Program-made: the position numbers and the translations under genes | NCBI GenBank assembly: GCA_000328365.1 | Contig: KB298496.1 | Coordinates: 70,866 to 134,865 of the forward strand | Length of the DNA: 64,000 bases | Source of the DNA: Capitella teleta | Lineage: Eukaryota > Annelida > Polychaeta > Capitellidae | Direction of reading: 5' to 3' | Shown: positions 11,201 through 22,406 of the stretch, piece by piece | Layout of the letters: each line of letters starts with the position of its first letter | How positions within the stretch are numbered: the stretch's first letter is position 1 | Notes under the pieces: model-generated | Told to the model about the DNA's origin: nothing | The model's input: the letters and a program-made list of their open reading frames with translations, nothing else | The model's database searches: none

Positions 11201-14200
11201 TAGCTGAATGGTTTGGGGTTGTATTTCAGCATTATGAAAATATATGTATAACATCAACAGAGATCCTCCTCTGGAAATTGGCCATCAAATGTTGTTGTTA
11301 ATTTGTTCACATGTGAACATTATATATATATATATATATATATTACCGATATTCCTACCTATGAATACTGGCAGCTAGTTAATAATTAAATGCAAGTAGT
11401 AATAAATTAAGCCCCCTAATAACAATTACTGTGCATTGTAGCACTTATACATAACCCTTGGTCACCTGTATATACCACTGATCATCGAAGCAAGATTGAA
11501 AGCAAATTGTGTTTTTGCAGATTGGCTTTGAGAACCCGGTGTACCACAATGACCACAATGACCACATGCAGTTGGACGGGGGTCACCCGGTGCAGGACGC
11601 CAGCCTCATTGACGTCCAGATTAAAGATCCCTCGGGAGAGGAGGGTTATGACCAAAACTCTACGGGCAACGGCGATGGTGTCGTCCCCTACGAGAAACTA
11701 GAAATACGCGACCCCGTGCGTAGACTGGATTCGACCAAAAGAGCGGTGTACAAGGAACCAGCGAAACAGCGCATGAGTGTGAGTGTATGGGACTGAGTCA
11801 AGTGCACCATTCGTGACTGAGTCATCTTTCAGATCCTGCAAACCCTTCCTCACAAAGTCACCTTCACCAGACGGAAACACGTCAGCATCAAATGTGCGGC
11901 CAGCGTACTCATTCTACTCGTTCTGCTTGTTGCTATTGCTGTCGGCATCTATTTCGTTGGTGAGTTTTGTTTGTTTATATATCAAGTTAAGTGTTTGGCA
12001 TTAAACCTACTACTGGTAGATGCATTGAACTTTGCTCCTAGAAGTTCTGATAATCTTTGCATTGGATACTTTTTGATGAAAAACAAGAGAGGATTTTTGG
12101 ATTTTTTGTGATATGTTTATAATATGAAACAGAGGTTGTTTGGGGTTTCATGTCCTTGAGACATAAACTTAAGTTCAGCATAGAATACTTACTATGTAAT
12201 TTCACTGTGTTGGAATCCTTTCCTGACCCCTGACCTACTTTTGAAATCTGCAAAGAGATGAACTAAAAGAGTGTGAATCATGCATGACATGTTGATGGCC
12301 CTCCAGTCTGCATGCAATCCATCAATTCATCCCAGTCAGTTAGAGAAAGAAAAAACTCACCTCTCTACAATCCCTTTCATTACCCATTTGCGTGCATCTA
12401 TTTATAGATTTTTTTTCCTCTCCCAAACAGTTGACCACAACAGACTTTCATCCCGGAAACCCATTGATTACAGTGAGATTACCAAATTACAATCTAATGT
12501 TTCGATTTCCTAATTATTTGCGTTTCCAGGTTCGTCATGTTTACTCTGTAGCTTCACCATCGTGAACCGAACGTTTGATGTTGCATTCTCCGATCCATCT
12601 TCTGCTCAATTCCAACAATTAGCATCTGAAACCATTCCCCTCGTGAGTATGATTCTGGAACCTTGTGACTAATTTGATGAGCGGTTGTTTTCAGATCAAC
12701 TGGCTTTATCTTGCTTCCAATTCATCCTACAACTCTTCGTTCATATCATCATTCAAGTATGGCAATCAATGTTTATAAATAACAGTAGATAAATAACTGG
12801 TGCAAATCTACTCACAGGCCAGGCAGTGTGCGGGTCGAGTACTACTCCATGTTCAACGACCTCCACAACGCCTCTGATTTGGAGTACGAGGCAGAGAGGC
12901 TGTTCCTCGGCCGATCTAAACTCACCCCGGGAGACGACCTCAACCTCAACATTGGAGACTTCCTCATCGATCGATCCTCTCTCTCCTTCAATGGTAATCA
13001 CCGGATCCCAGCACAAGAACTTTGCAGTCAATTTCAATTTCAGCCATCCCGGTTGGAGATGAACCTGTCTGGCGCTATGATTCTCCTTCAAAAACAACCG
13101 CTACTCGAGCGGTTGCCACGACAACCAGCCCAGCAGCTGAAGTGACCAGTATTGCAACCACTTCAGGGACCACCACGAAGCAACCAGGTACGTCAGGAGT
13201 TTAGCAATGACAGTGTGAATAACGCTGTCGTCTGCGTAGGTCGCTGCCAGTCCATCTACCTGGACGAGTGCTCCCCGTTGATGCACCCTCAGCAGATTCC
13301 ATACAACACGACCGCCATGCCCAACCTGTTTGGCCACTCCACTCAGAGCATGGCCATCGACGACTTCTCTGCTGCCATCATTTTCTCACAGAGCGACTGT
13401 CATCCTTACGCCAGACGCTTCACTTGCTCCCTTTACCTGCCGCCCTGCACAGAGGACAGTCTGCAAATCACCGAAACCATTCCCCTCGTTAAGCCGTGTC
13501 GTGGCTTCTGCAAAGGTGAGAGGTCAAGTGAGCTGTGATGCTATAAAGTCTCCTCCTCCCAACAGAACTCATGCACAAGTGCCTCACAGTGCTTCCGGAA
13601 AAGTTCCTCAGAATTCACTGCGATTCGTTCCCTGAAGAGGGCAGTTCAACTGAGTGCATTTCTGCTCCACGTCAGTCGCCATGCTTATCCGTTTTCCTCT
13701 TTGCAATTCTTTCTGCAGCGATTGCGGTTCCCCCTCTGAGGCTGGTCGGGGGCCTAGGGCCATACGAGGGTCGCGTGGAGGTTTTGAACAAGGGACAGTG
13801 GGGCACGATTTGTGATGACGGCTGGAGCGATCTGGACGCCAGCGTTGTGTGCAAGCAGCTCAACTACACGTACGCCTGATTGACGCCTGCTTTCAATTGA
13901 TTATGTGACCTCATTAACAGGGGTCGAGCCGTGGCCAGAAGCCGTGCTTTCTTTGGCGCAGGCAGTGGGCCAGTCTGGATGAACAATGTCAACTGTGACG
14001 GCATAGAGCGCCACCTGGGGCTCTGCGGGCAAACCGAATTCTCGTCTTCTTCCCATGTCTGTCAGCACGATGAGGACGCTGGGGTCACTTGTGACGTAGA
14101 TAGCTTGGATCAAAGCAGCATTGACGTCAAACTGCGTCTGTCCGGGGGCCCTTCCCCCCGCGTGGGACGCTTGGAGATCTTCTACAACGGCACGTGGGGA

Positions 14201-17200
14201 AGTGTGTGTGAGGACGGTTTCAGAGACAGAGAGGCTGTGGTGGCCTGCCGTTCGCTAGGGTTTGAGTGAGTTCTAATTCAATTGTCAAGCAGCGTTTTAA
14301 CCCAATGCAACAGACTAGCGGAGGTGTCATACGGGCGCAATTGGGATGGTCAGTACGCGCCGTCCGAAGGTCCAGTGTGGCTGGACAGGGGTCTTGAGTG
14401 CCTTGGCATGGAACAGAACATTGCTCTGTGTGAGCATTCTGGCTGGGGTCAGAGTAACTGTGACTACACGGGTGATGTGATCCTGTCCTGCCTGGATGTC
14501 ACTCCCACTCCCCCTCCCCCTCAGGGTAAGCATTGTCCTGCCTCCCTTCGTATAATGAATTCGCTTTTGTGCAGTGAACCCTGGGCTGCAAGTGCGGCTA
14601 GCGGGAGGAGAGGACACCAGTGCTGGTCGCCTCGAAGTTCTCTTCAACGGCACCTGGGGCACTGTGTGTCGCTCGCTCTTTGACGATGCCAGCAACCAAG
14701 CAGTGCACGTGGCCTGTGCCATGCTCAACTACACGTGAGCGATCTTAGTGCCCATGCTGATCACAGAATCATTTCTCTTGTGCTGCAGTCACGGTCGGTA
14801 TGAACTGATGCGCTTTGGAGCGGGCGAGGGTCCGATTTGGTTGGACAACCTCGTCTGCAACGGCACTGAGTCTGACCTCTCCGGGTGCCTGCACGACCCC
14901 TGGGGCGAGGCTGCCGACTGCACCCACGCAGATGACGTCAGCATCTCCTGCGGCAACATTGCCGCCAGCACGACGCCAGTGTCCTTGACCTCCCCAGACG
15001 CCCTTCAGCGTGAGTAGTCGCACTCATCGCTCTCTCTCTCTAAACCTTCCTCCCTCAGCCCTCATCGTTCGATTGGTTGGAGGCCCAAGCGCCCAGGAGG
15101 GTCGACTGGAGGTGCTTTACCGTGGGGCGTGGGGCACTGTCTGTGATGATGACTTTGATGCCCTGGATGCAGCTGTCTTCTGTCGTATGCTAGGGTTCAA
15201 GTGAGTGCACTTTGTGGCTGCTCTTTCCTATTACGCAACTTGCTCCGCTGCAGTGGAACTGCTCGCTACATGGAGCAGGCGTACGGTCCTGGAGATGACG
15301 ACTCACCTGTCTGGCTGGACGACATGCAGTGCAAGGGAAACGAGACATCCGCTGAGGAATGCGTGTTCTCTGGCCTGGAAGAGATAGTCCACTGCTGGCA
15401 TAGCGAAGATGTTTCCATCGCCTGCCTGCCTCAATCCGAACAGACTGACTCTGCTGAAATGACCACCACTCCTTCTTTATCACGTGAGTTGACCGCCATC
15501 CCTTTGAAGTCCTTGGTGTTACGTGTTCCGTTCAGTGTCAGTGAGACTGCAAGACGGACCTAACGCCATGGAGGGTCGCGTCGAAGTGCTCTACAATGGG
15601 ACTTGGGGAACTGTGTGTGACGATGACTTTGGTGATGAGGACGCTTCTGTCGTCTGCTCCATGTTGGGATACATGTATGTTTCGGCTTGTTGGCTGGCGT
15701 CGCATTGCTTCTTTCTCTGCAGTGGGCCTGCTGAGTATCTGTTTGACCGCTACGGGTCAGTCTTGGACACAGTGCCCATCTGGCTGGAGGAGTTGCAGTG
15801 CCGTGGCGACGAGGGCTCGCTGTTGGAGTGTCCGTTCGAGGGTCTTTCTCTCAACGTCCCTGTCGGCTGTCGCCACAGTGAAGATGTGTCGGTTCGCTGT
15901 TCCACGCCAACGACGCCTGCTCAGCAGACTACGATGTCTGCGTCGCTTGAAGGTGAGCTCACGTGAGACTCACATGTTCTGCAATGTATGCTTCCTCTCG
16001 TGCAGTGAGTGTGGCGCTGGTTGGTGGCTCTGCTTTGGAGGGTCGCCTCATGGTGCAGTATGAGGGCGTTTGGGGCAGCGTGTGCGCCTCGAAGCTGGAA
16101 GCTCCAGACGCTGGCGTATTCTGCCGTCTGATGGGTCACAAGTGCGTTTCAACTCTGAAATTCCGCTCATTTTTAATCCGGGAACACTCTTTAGTTTTGG
16201 TGGCGAACCGCTCGGCAGCCTGTACGGCCCAGCCAATGACTCTGTTCCGATCTGGTTGAATGAGGTCGAGTGTGAGGGAGGGGAGAGTCTCCTCACACAG
16301 TGTGCCTTCTTGGGCCTGGATCGCGGTGACCCTGAATGCAACCACGACCAAGACGTATCCCTCCGATGCTTCTCGGATCCTGCCGCAACTCCAGTTCCAA
16401 GCACAGCGCAGCCGATCTCAGGTGAGTACAGCGTGACCTTTGCTTCAGGGAGAATGACATTGTTTCCAGATGGCCAGTTGCGGCTGCACGGTGGCGCCAC
16501 TGAAGCAGATGGCTGGTTGGAGATCTACCATGACGGTCGCTGGGGGCGGATTTGCGGTGACTTTGGCACCCGAGGTGCTCAGGTTGCTTGTAACTCGCTC
16601 GGGCTGAGGTTGGGGTTCACTGGACGCTGAGGGTTTGTTTTCACGTTCTCGTTTCAGTGGCAATGCTTTGGTCGTGAAAGACAAAGAGAGCACGGCTAAT
16701 GAGAAGTTCCCCACGTGGCTGACAGATGTGGAGTGCAGTGGACAGGAGAGCTCACTGCTTGATTGTGAGCATCCTGAATACGACGAGTCTAGCTGCTGGG
16801 ATCACGATGATGATGCGTATGTGCAGTGTGGGGCTGGTGGGTGGCTCAGCATGAGTCTGCTGCTGTCTTTAATCACACTCTTTCTGCAGATTTGGTTCCC
16901 TTGCGCTTGGAGGGCGGGAGTCACCCAGGGGAAGGTCGTGTCGAGGTCTTCTTCCAAGGTGTTTGGGGAACGATCTGCAACGAGGATTTTGACGACGAGG
17001 ACGCTCAAGTCGTGTGTCGTTCCCTGGGGCTGAGGTAACGCGGCGTGCATTTGTGGGTAACATGTGACGTGTGTGTTTGCAGTGTGAGTGAGGCTCGTGA
17101 GCTGACGTTCTCCAACATTGCCATCGGAGAAGGACAAATCTGGCTGGAGTCCCTCGACTGCCTCGGCTCAGAAAGCAACGTCATGCAGTGCAACCACGAT

Positions 17201-19674
17201 GGCTGGGGCCAACACAATTGCTATCACCATGAAGACGTGCGAGTATCGTGTGGCAGCCCTTCTCCTAACACTACCCCTGGTACATAACATGACATCTTTG
17301 TTTTGTTTTTTTCACTCCAGCCGCTATAATAACCTTGAAATTCCTTTTTTTTTTCTGCGCCTTTTCTCCGCGTAGCTTTGAGGGTCTATTTGTGATTTCA
17401 GCTCCTGTTGGTGCTAGCACAGAGGGCAACTCGGCGCCTCCTCCCTCCGGTAATTCTACTCTTTCCTCATCCCCTTGAGTTGCTCTGGTGTTCAGTGCTA
17501 AAACAAACTGCAAATTCTTCGGTTGTGGATCACCTATCTGCACTATCTGCACTATCTGCACTAACTCTACGCTGTTTGTTTCACTGTTTTTGTTTGTTTT
17601 GTACAATGTTTTGGTATTCCGGTTGTGACGTATTTTTGCTTATTCATTTTGCTAGTCACTGCTTTGTAACAAAAACAGGATTCAGCTTTTATTTTTTATT
17701 TTTTTTTCAACATTTTCAAGTTATGCAGTTGTATGTGTAAGGAAGTGAAAATATCATATTGATAAGACATATCAACTATAACAGACTATTAACAGTGTAT
17801 TTTAAGTTAATTTTCCACTTAACCACTTGTATCCTAGTTAGATATCATTTTATTTAAATTTATCTGCATAGTTTTTATTATTGCTCTCCCTTTTTATTTT
17901 TAAACACAAAAGCGTTCAAATGTTTTGTATATAATTGACTAAACTATTTTTTATTTTTTTTATTTTTTTTTTTGCTTTGTGTATTGCAACCTCCATTTTT
18001 TGCCTAGCTGCTTCTGGTAAATTTTGCTTTTTTTCTAATCACTCTGCAATCTTCATCTTTGTCAATGCAATTTTTTATGATTCGTGATTTTGTGTATTTC
18101 AAACACTTTGCTCACTGAGTGCTCTCATTCTACGTACCTGATGGGCGCTTATTCTGGTGTACATACTCTTTTTATTTTTCACTTGATTTCACTTGTATTT
18201 TGTGCCATATATTTTATTTCATCATTTCCTCATGTCTTTATTTTTACTTTAAAATAAAATAAAAGCAATTATTCCGCATTTTGTGTTTGTATTTGAACGA
18301 CCCAGAAAAGCCTCGTGTTGACCTATGACCTTTGCAGCCCCCACTCCCCTGGCCTCCTCCAACTCCTCCCTGTCCATCCAGTGGCACATGCCCCCCTCCA
18401 CCTCCACCGCCCTCATCATTTACTACCAGCAGCAGACCCAAGCGCAAGTCTTTGAAATTCGACTCAACGACACGCAGCAGACGAATCTGACGATCGACGA
18501 CCTTTCACCCTTCACCACGTACGCCATTTCAGTGGCTTTCATCTACGCTGGCACAGAAGGCCCTCCCTCGCCCCCTCTGCTTGCTCGCACTGACCCCAGC
18601 CGGCCAACTGCTGGCCCTCCTGGCGTGCATGCCTCCGCCATCAATGACTCCGCTGTGATTGTTTGGTGGCTGGCCTCTGACCTTGCAGACATCAATGGTG
18701 AGCTCCTGGGCTACAAGGTCAGAGTTCACGGGGTCACTGAGGTGAAGGACCGGGTTGTGCTGGTGGCTGATCCGCATGCTCTCTTTGTGGAGATCGACGG
18801 ACTGCAGGCAGATACAGAGTACAGCGTCTCTGTACTCAGCTTCAGTGCGCAGGGCGAGGGGCCCTACGGTCGGCCGTTCTCTGTCCGCACTCAAATCGCA
18901 GGTGAGCGTTCTCAATGCCTCGTAACACCTGAATGTCAAAGCTATTTTTTCACAGGAGAGCAGTGCGATGCCATTCACATCCCTATGTGCCAGGGACTCA
19001 TGTACAATGCCACCCGCATGCCCAACCACTTCAACCACACCACACAGGATGAAGCGACCGGCTACAGCCAACACTGGCAGTTGGCTGTGACGTTCCAGTG
19101 TCACGCTCACTTACAAAACTTCCTCTGTCTGCTGTACGCCCCTCCTTGCCCCCCTGCAAAGCACCTGTGAGTGCGAGTGTAATCATCCATGCGCTTCGTC
19201 TACTCTTCTTTCAGGCCAGCCTGTCGCTCAGTGTGCCTGGACATCCAGCTGTACTGCGCTGATCTCTACTGGCCACTTGACCTGGACTGCCTCTCCTTGC
19301 AGGACTGCCTTAATGGTCAGTGATTGACCGCAATCGACCAGTACCGTACTCTAATGTGCTCTACAGATGCAGTTCCCTCCACTGAAGCAGTCGTCACTCC
19401 ACTGACCGCTGTCGCCTCCACTAAACTGGACGATATGGCGTCCACCTCGCTTTCTCCAATACTGACCAGCGGAGTGAGCGATGACTCTGATTTCACTTCA
19501 AGCGAATATTCTTCAGAAATCACCTCACAAGCATCTCCTGTTGTTGATGACATATCAACAATGACCTCTGCTGATTCTGTGTCTGACCATAGCAGGTCTT
19601 CTGCGATATCTCATTCCAATGACTTCTTCACTGCTGCCCCGTTCAATGACTCCACAGACGGACTTCTCTCCTGA
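8258..19674 (+). CDS. Type II membrane protein: SEA, Frizzled, 8 SRCR, 2 FN3, Frizzled
   Basis: Multi-exon gene for about 1,808 residues; the spliced length is divisible by three. Exons before the SRCR array: 8258-8338, 11521-11778, 11833-11959, 12530-12642, 12695-12756, 12818-12993, 13044-13187, 13240-13515, 13566-13670. After it: 17402-17449, 18338-18901, 18956-19166, 19215-19315, 19367-19674. There is no signal peptide. Residues 1-133 are cytosolic with FENPVY (30-35) and YEKL (84-87). A basic stretch then precedes one membrane helix (about 134-155, [19 protein letters not shown]), giving type II topology. Next come a SEA domain (about 156-272), a Thr-rich linker, Frizzled CRD 1 (321-447, with YNTTAMPN and PPC), eight six-cysteine SRCR domains (448-1398), two FN3 domains (1415-1602), Frizzled CRD 2 (1603-1706) and a Ser/Thr-rich end without a second membrane segment. 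Family knowledge suggests an adhesive, ligand-binding or scavenger receptor. The SEA/Frizzled/SRCR set is also used by type II serine proteases (corin, enteropeptidase), but no protease domain follows. Intron 1 is 3.2 kb. The function is inferred. Confidence 0.88.
8599..8850 (+). repeat. Unclassified interspersed repeat, copy 1 (in intron 1)
   Basis: A stretch of about 250 bp that reappears in reverse orientation at 32049-32300 with roughly 85% identity by eye. Shared blocks include acttcggatgtacaat, aaaaaatcatatctcagcc, gaacccatagtcaga and ttgataaaacattattacaa. No coding potential, terminal inverted repeat or poly(A) was seen. It is probably a non-autonomous mobile element or part of one. 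Confidence 0.8.
11300..11345. repeat. (TA)n microsatellite in intron 1
   Basis: A run of TA dinucleotides at about 11321-11343 inside the first intron of the SRCR/Frizzled gene. A similar (AT)n run lies at about 26468-26491 in intron 1 of ADAM17. Confidence 0.9.
13719..17279 (+). repeat. Eight tandem SRCR domain exon pairs
   Basis: Exons: 13719-13869, 13921-14265, 14314-14525, 14575-14734, 14789-15009, 15059-15200, 15254-15483, 15536-15674, 15723-15952, 16006-16141, 16195-16421, 16470-16608, 16658-16836, 16890-17034, 17083-17279. Each domain starts with an R-L-x-G-G-type strand followed by EGRVEV and WGTxCDD-type motifs. Domain 1 has six cysteines, and two-exon coding plus six cysteines is the group A SRCR pattern. 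The intron inside each domain is phase 2 and the introns between domains are phase 1, so each pair is a symmetrical 1-1 module that can be duplicated without breaking the frame. The only exception is between domains 1 and 2, where exon 13921-14265 carries the end of one and the start of the next, so an intron was lost or never present. Introns are 48-54 nt. Domain 7 uses a weak donor (AG|GTTGGG at 16609). Confidence 0.92.
17450..18337 (+). other. Long T-rich intron between SRCR array and FN3 domains
   Basis: At 888 nt this intron is some 17 times longer than its neighbours. It is strongly T-rich on the coding strand from about 17670 on, and contains a 9-bp tandem repeat (actatctgc, three units near 17537-17562). 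It may hide one or more tiny linker exons; the best candidate is 18008-18016. Confidence 0.6.
18008..18016 (+). CDS. Candidate 9-nt microexon of the SRCR/Frizzled gene
   Basis: TTTTTTGCCTAG|CTGCTTCTG|GTAAAT. A good pyrimidine tract and acceptor, nine nucleotides, then a donor. It would join the flanking exons in phase 1 and add three residues (Ala-Ala-Ser) to the Ser/Pro/Ala linker between the SRCR array and the FN3 domains. The gene reads in frame with or without it, so it could be alternative or spurious. Confidence 0.35.
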
Positions 19675-19725
19675 TCTGTTCTTCACTAGCAGCCATTTTG
19701 TGTTTTTTATGTTGTGCCATTCCAG

Positions 19726-19731
19726 AATAAA
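19726..19731 (+). promoter_or_regulatory. Polyadenylation signal, SRCR/Frizzled gene
   Basis: AATAAA 52 nt after the TGA at 19672-19674. It supports this as the true end of the gene, with no protease or other C-terminal domain following. Confidence 0.75.
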
Positions 19732-20191
19732 GTATCTTTTTTTTGTTAAATTTCTTCCTCTACAATATCAAAGTTCTGATTGGTATCAATTAAATGCAAT
19801 GGCAGTAAGCTCATTGTGTTGAAGTTTGTAGAGATAGCTCATAAATTTGACTCAAGGATACTTTGACTCAAATCGTACCTCATTAGCTCTTTGCTACATG
19901 TATTTAAACTGAAAGAAGTGATGGAGATGACGGACCAGTACATCTACCGGTAGCCAATTATTACGCAACACAAGTGAGGAATCTGTTGAAGATCTACTTA
20001 GAAGTTACCCAAACTGAGAAATTCTCATTGATTTTCTAAAACAGGAGCCTTTCAAGGGAAGGTGTGCACACTACTAGTACGTGTTGAAGATAACACGGTA
20101 CACATTGCAACCACGGACATTTGACTAATCAAAGTTTTACTGTATTCTGGTGGGAAGGAGATTATAGCAGTGGTAAAATATACATAAAATC

Positions 20192-20197
20192 TTTATT
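20192..20197 (-). promoter_or_regulatory. Polyadenylation signal, SLC17 gene
   Basis: AATAAA on the minus strand (TTTATT on plus), about 16 nt past the TGA at 20213. The 3' ends of this gene and of the plus-strand SRCR/Frizzled gene face each other, with about 460 nt between their poly(A) signals. Confidence 0.7.
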
Positions 20198-20212
20198 GCA
20201 CAAAAATTGAGC

Positions 20213-22406
20213 TCATTCTGATTGGATGGTGTTCTGAGCACCAAAGATGAGGAGGTCATCATCGTCCCTCCTGCCCTCATCTTCCTCTTGCTCCTCCTCA
20301 TCCTCCGGAGGATCCAGCAATCCGTTCTCCTCAAAATACTCGTGAGTGGACCAATACTGGCGCTCGCCAGAGCCAAAGATCAGGTACACAATCAGCCCAA
20401 AGCAATAGACGGCAGAGGAGATGAAGAAGACTTTGCGCCACTGCTGCCTCGAAGGGTCATCGTGGGTCAGCGCTCCAACCACCTGAGGCCCCACGAAGCC
20501 AGGAATGGTCGCAGCGGCATTTGTGATTCCCAACAGGGTCCCTTCATGAAATCGTGGAGAAAAGTGTTCGCGATGACGAATCTTCACTCACCGGCAAAAG
20601 GAGGGGCTAAATCAAGATGATTCACTCCCCACCCAGACATCGCGATTCCAGCGAAACCGACCGCCATCGCCACAGTGGCCACAGCAGCAACGGTGTTGCA
20701 GCCGAGATATCCAGCCACAACCAGGAAGATGGCAGGGAGACCAAGACCTGAGGGAGACATGAAAGCAAGAGAGGAACCACCGACACTCATGCGTCTTACC
20801 CACTGTGGTGAATATCTTCCTCACTCTGGTGGTGGAAAGGATTTTGCGAGAGCGTAAACAGTCAGCGATCTGACCGCCAGACACCATGAGGAGCCACATG
20901 AAGAAGTAAGGCATGCCAGACAGCACACCATTCTGAGAGCAACGCAGGTGAGATTATAAACGCGTGACGTGATAGACAAACCTGAGAGATATCAAAGTGC
21001 AAAACTTGCATCATGTATGTGGGGAGGCAGGTTAGCAAGGTGTAGTAGCCCCAGTTGTTGCAGAAGTGAGCAACGATTATCGCCCACACTGGGACAGATG
21101 TGAATATTTTGGCCCATGGTGTGGGGTACCCCTGCAAATATGGTCGTGAAAATAGGGTGTTGATACAAATAGATCAAAATGATGATGATGATGTATTACA
21201 TTACAAATGCTGTAAAAGCAGCGTTAATAACCTTTTTGTACTTAGTGGTGGCGCCAATGGCGTTTTCGATGAAGGCCCTCTCCTGGGGACTGATGCGCGG
21301 GTGTTTGGCGGGAGAATCATAACAAAGAAGCATCCAGAAGACGAACCAGATGCAGCCAAGGGTGCCTGTGAAAAGCGCAAAAAACACTTGAAGTAAACCA
21401 GTGAAAGATAAAAGATGAATCAAAGGAACACAAAGCAAACAAAACGATTTCAAATTCCCAAGCAAATAAAATAAAATTATCATTTCAGCTGTGTCCTCTG
21501 AATAATCAGAATTCTCACCAAAGACATAGAACACAGATGGCCATCCTCCAGCGAATCCGTATTTGCACAGAATGCCAGAAACAGGACTTGACACCACTGT
21601 ACCAAGCTGAGCACCTTGTAGAAGAGACAGCTTAGAAATACAATATTAATCAGGGATGTTCTGTGTGCAATCTGTGTATGCATCTATTAATTGAGTTGTC
21701 GTAAATAATTTCATCAAACAAACCTGCAAACACAAACGTGCTGATCTTGCTGCGCTCCAGTGGGGGGGCCCATTGCGCCAGAATGGCGTTCATGGCAGGG
21801 AAAGTCACTCCCTGGGAAGAAGAACAAACGTTTGCGGCTATTGACCCCTTAAAGAAACCCACCTCTCCAATTCCTTCAAACACACGCAGCACGATAAACA
21901 AATAGACGTTGGTATCGGCAGCAATCGGAGTGAGCAGCGTCAGAGCTGATGTGCACAGGATTCCAAGGCCGTAGAGCAGTTTGCCTCCAATACGCTCGGC
22001 TAACCAGCCGCCAGGAAGCTGGGTTGTGATGTAACCATAGAAGAAGGCGCCCAACACCAGGCCTTGCATGTTGGAGTCCCAGTTGAACGTCCCGGTCTGA
22101 AATTGGGTTTATTAATTAAACAATTGTTTAATTGGTGAATGAACAAACCGGTTCATTTGATGCGGGTGTGGTAGAGTTCTCTTCCCCTGGGCATTCATCT
22201 GAGAAGTTCACTTTCGCTTGATATGAACTGTTCACCATAGAAACCATGGCAACACTGAGATTCACTCTCAGGCAGTAAACATTGACGAACCCGAGGAACG
22301 CCATGAACGCCAGCGTCCATCGACATGACGGGAAGGCTGCAAAAAAAAAAAAAAAGACTTCAGATGTGTAAATCAAAGCAAATGCACCTGATCCAGAATG
22401 GGTCAT
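20213..22406 (-). CDS. SLC17 family anion transporter (sialin / vesicular transporter type)
   Basis: Ten exons, in coding order: 22406-22388, 22336-22149, 22096-21863, 21811-21724, 21614-21519, 21365-21232, 21131-20982, 20932-20800, 20747-20592, 20541-20213. Total 1,527 nt, 508 residues, the usual family length. Start: the ATG at 22406 follows an in-frame stop; exon 1 is only 19 nt. Signatures are [14 protein letters not shown] after helix 1, [46 protein letters not shown] and [13 protein letters not shown], all diagnostic of the SLC17 branch of the major facilitator superfamily with 12 predicted helices. Members export sialic acid or acidic amino acids from lysosomes using the proton gradient, or load vesicles with glutamate, or carry phosphate/urate. 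Sequence alone does not tell which. An Asn-rich loop (NSS, NFS, NST sequons) lies between helices 1 and 2 as in sialin. The C-terminus is strongly acidic (residues about 478-500). Confidence 0.92.

Noticed and set aside
18529-19110. Minus-strand frame of 193 codons
   Set aside because: Antisense to the FN3 and second Frizzled exons, which have clear domain signatures and matching splice sites.
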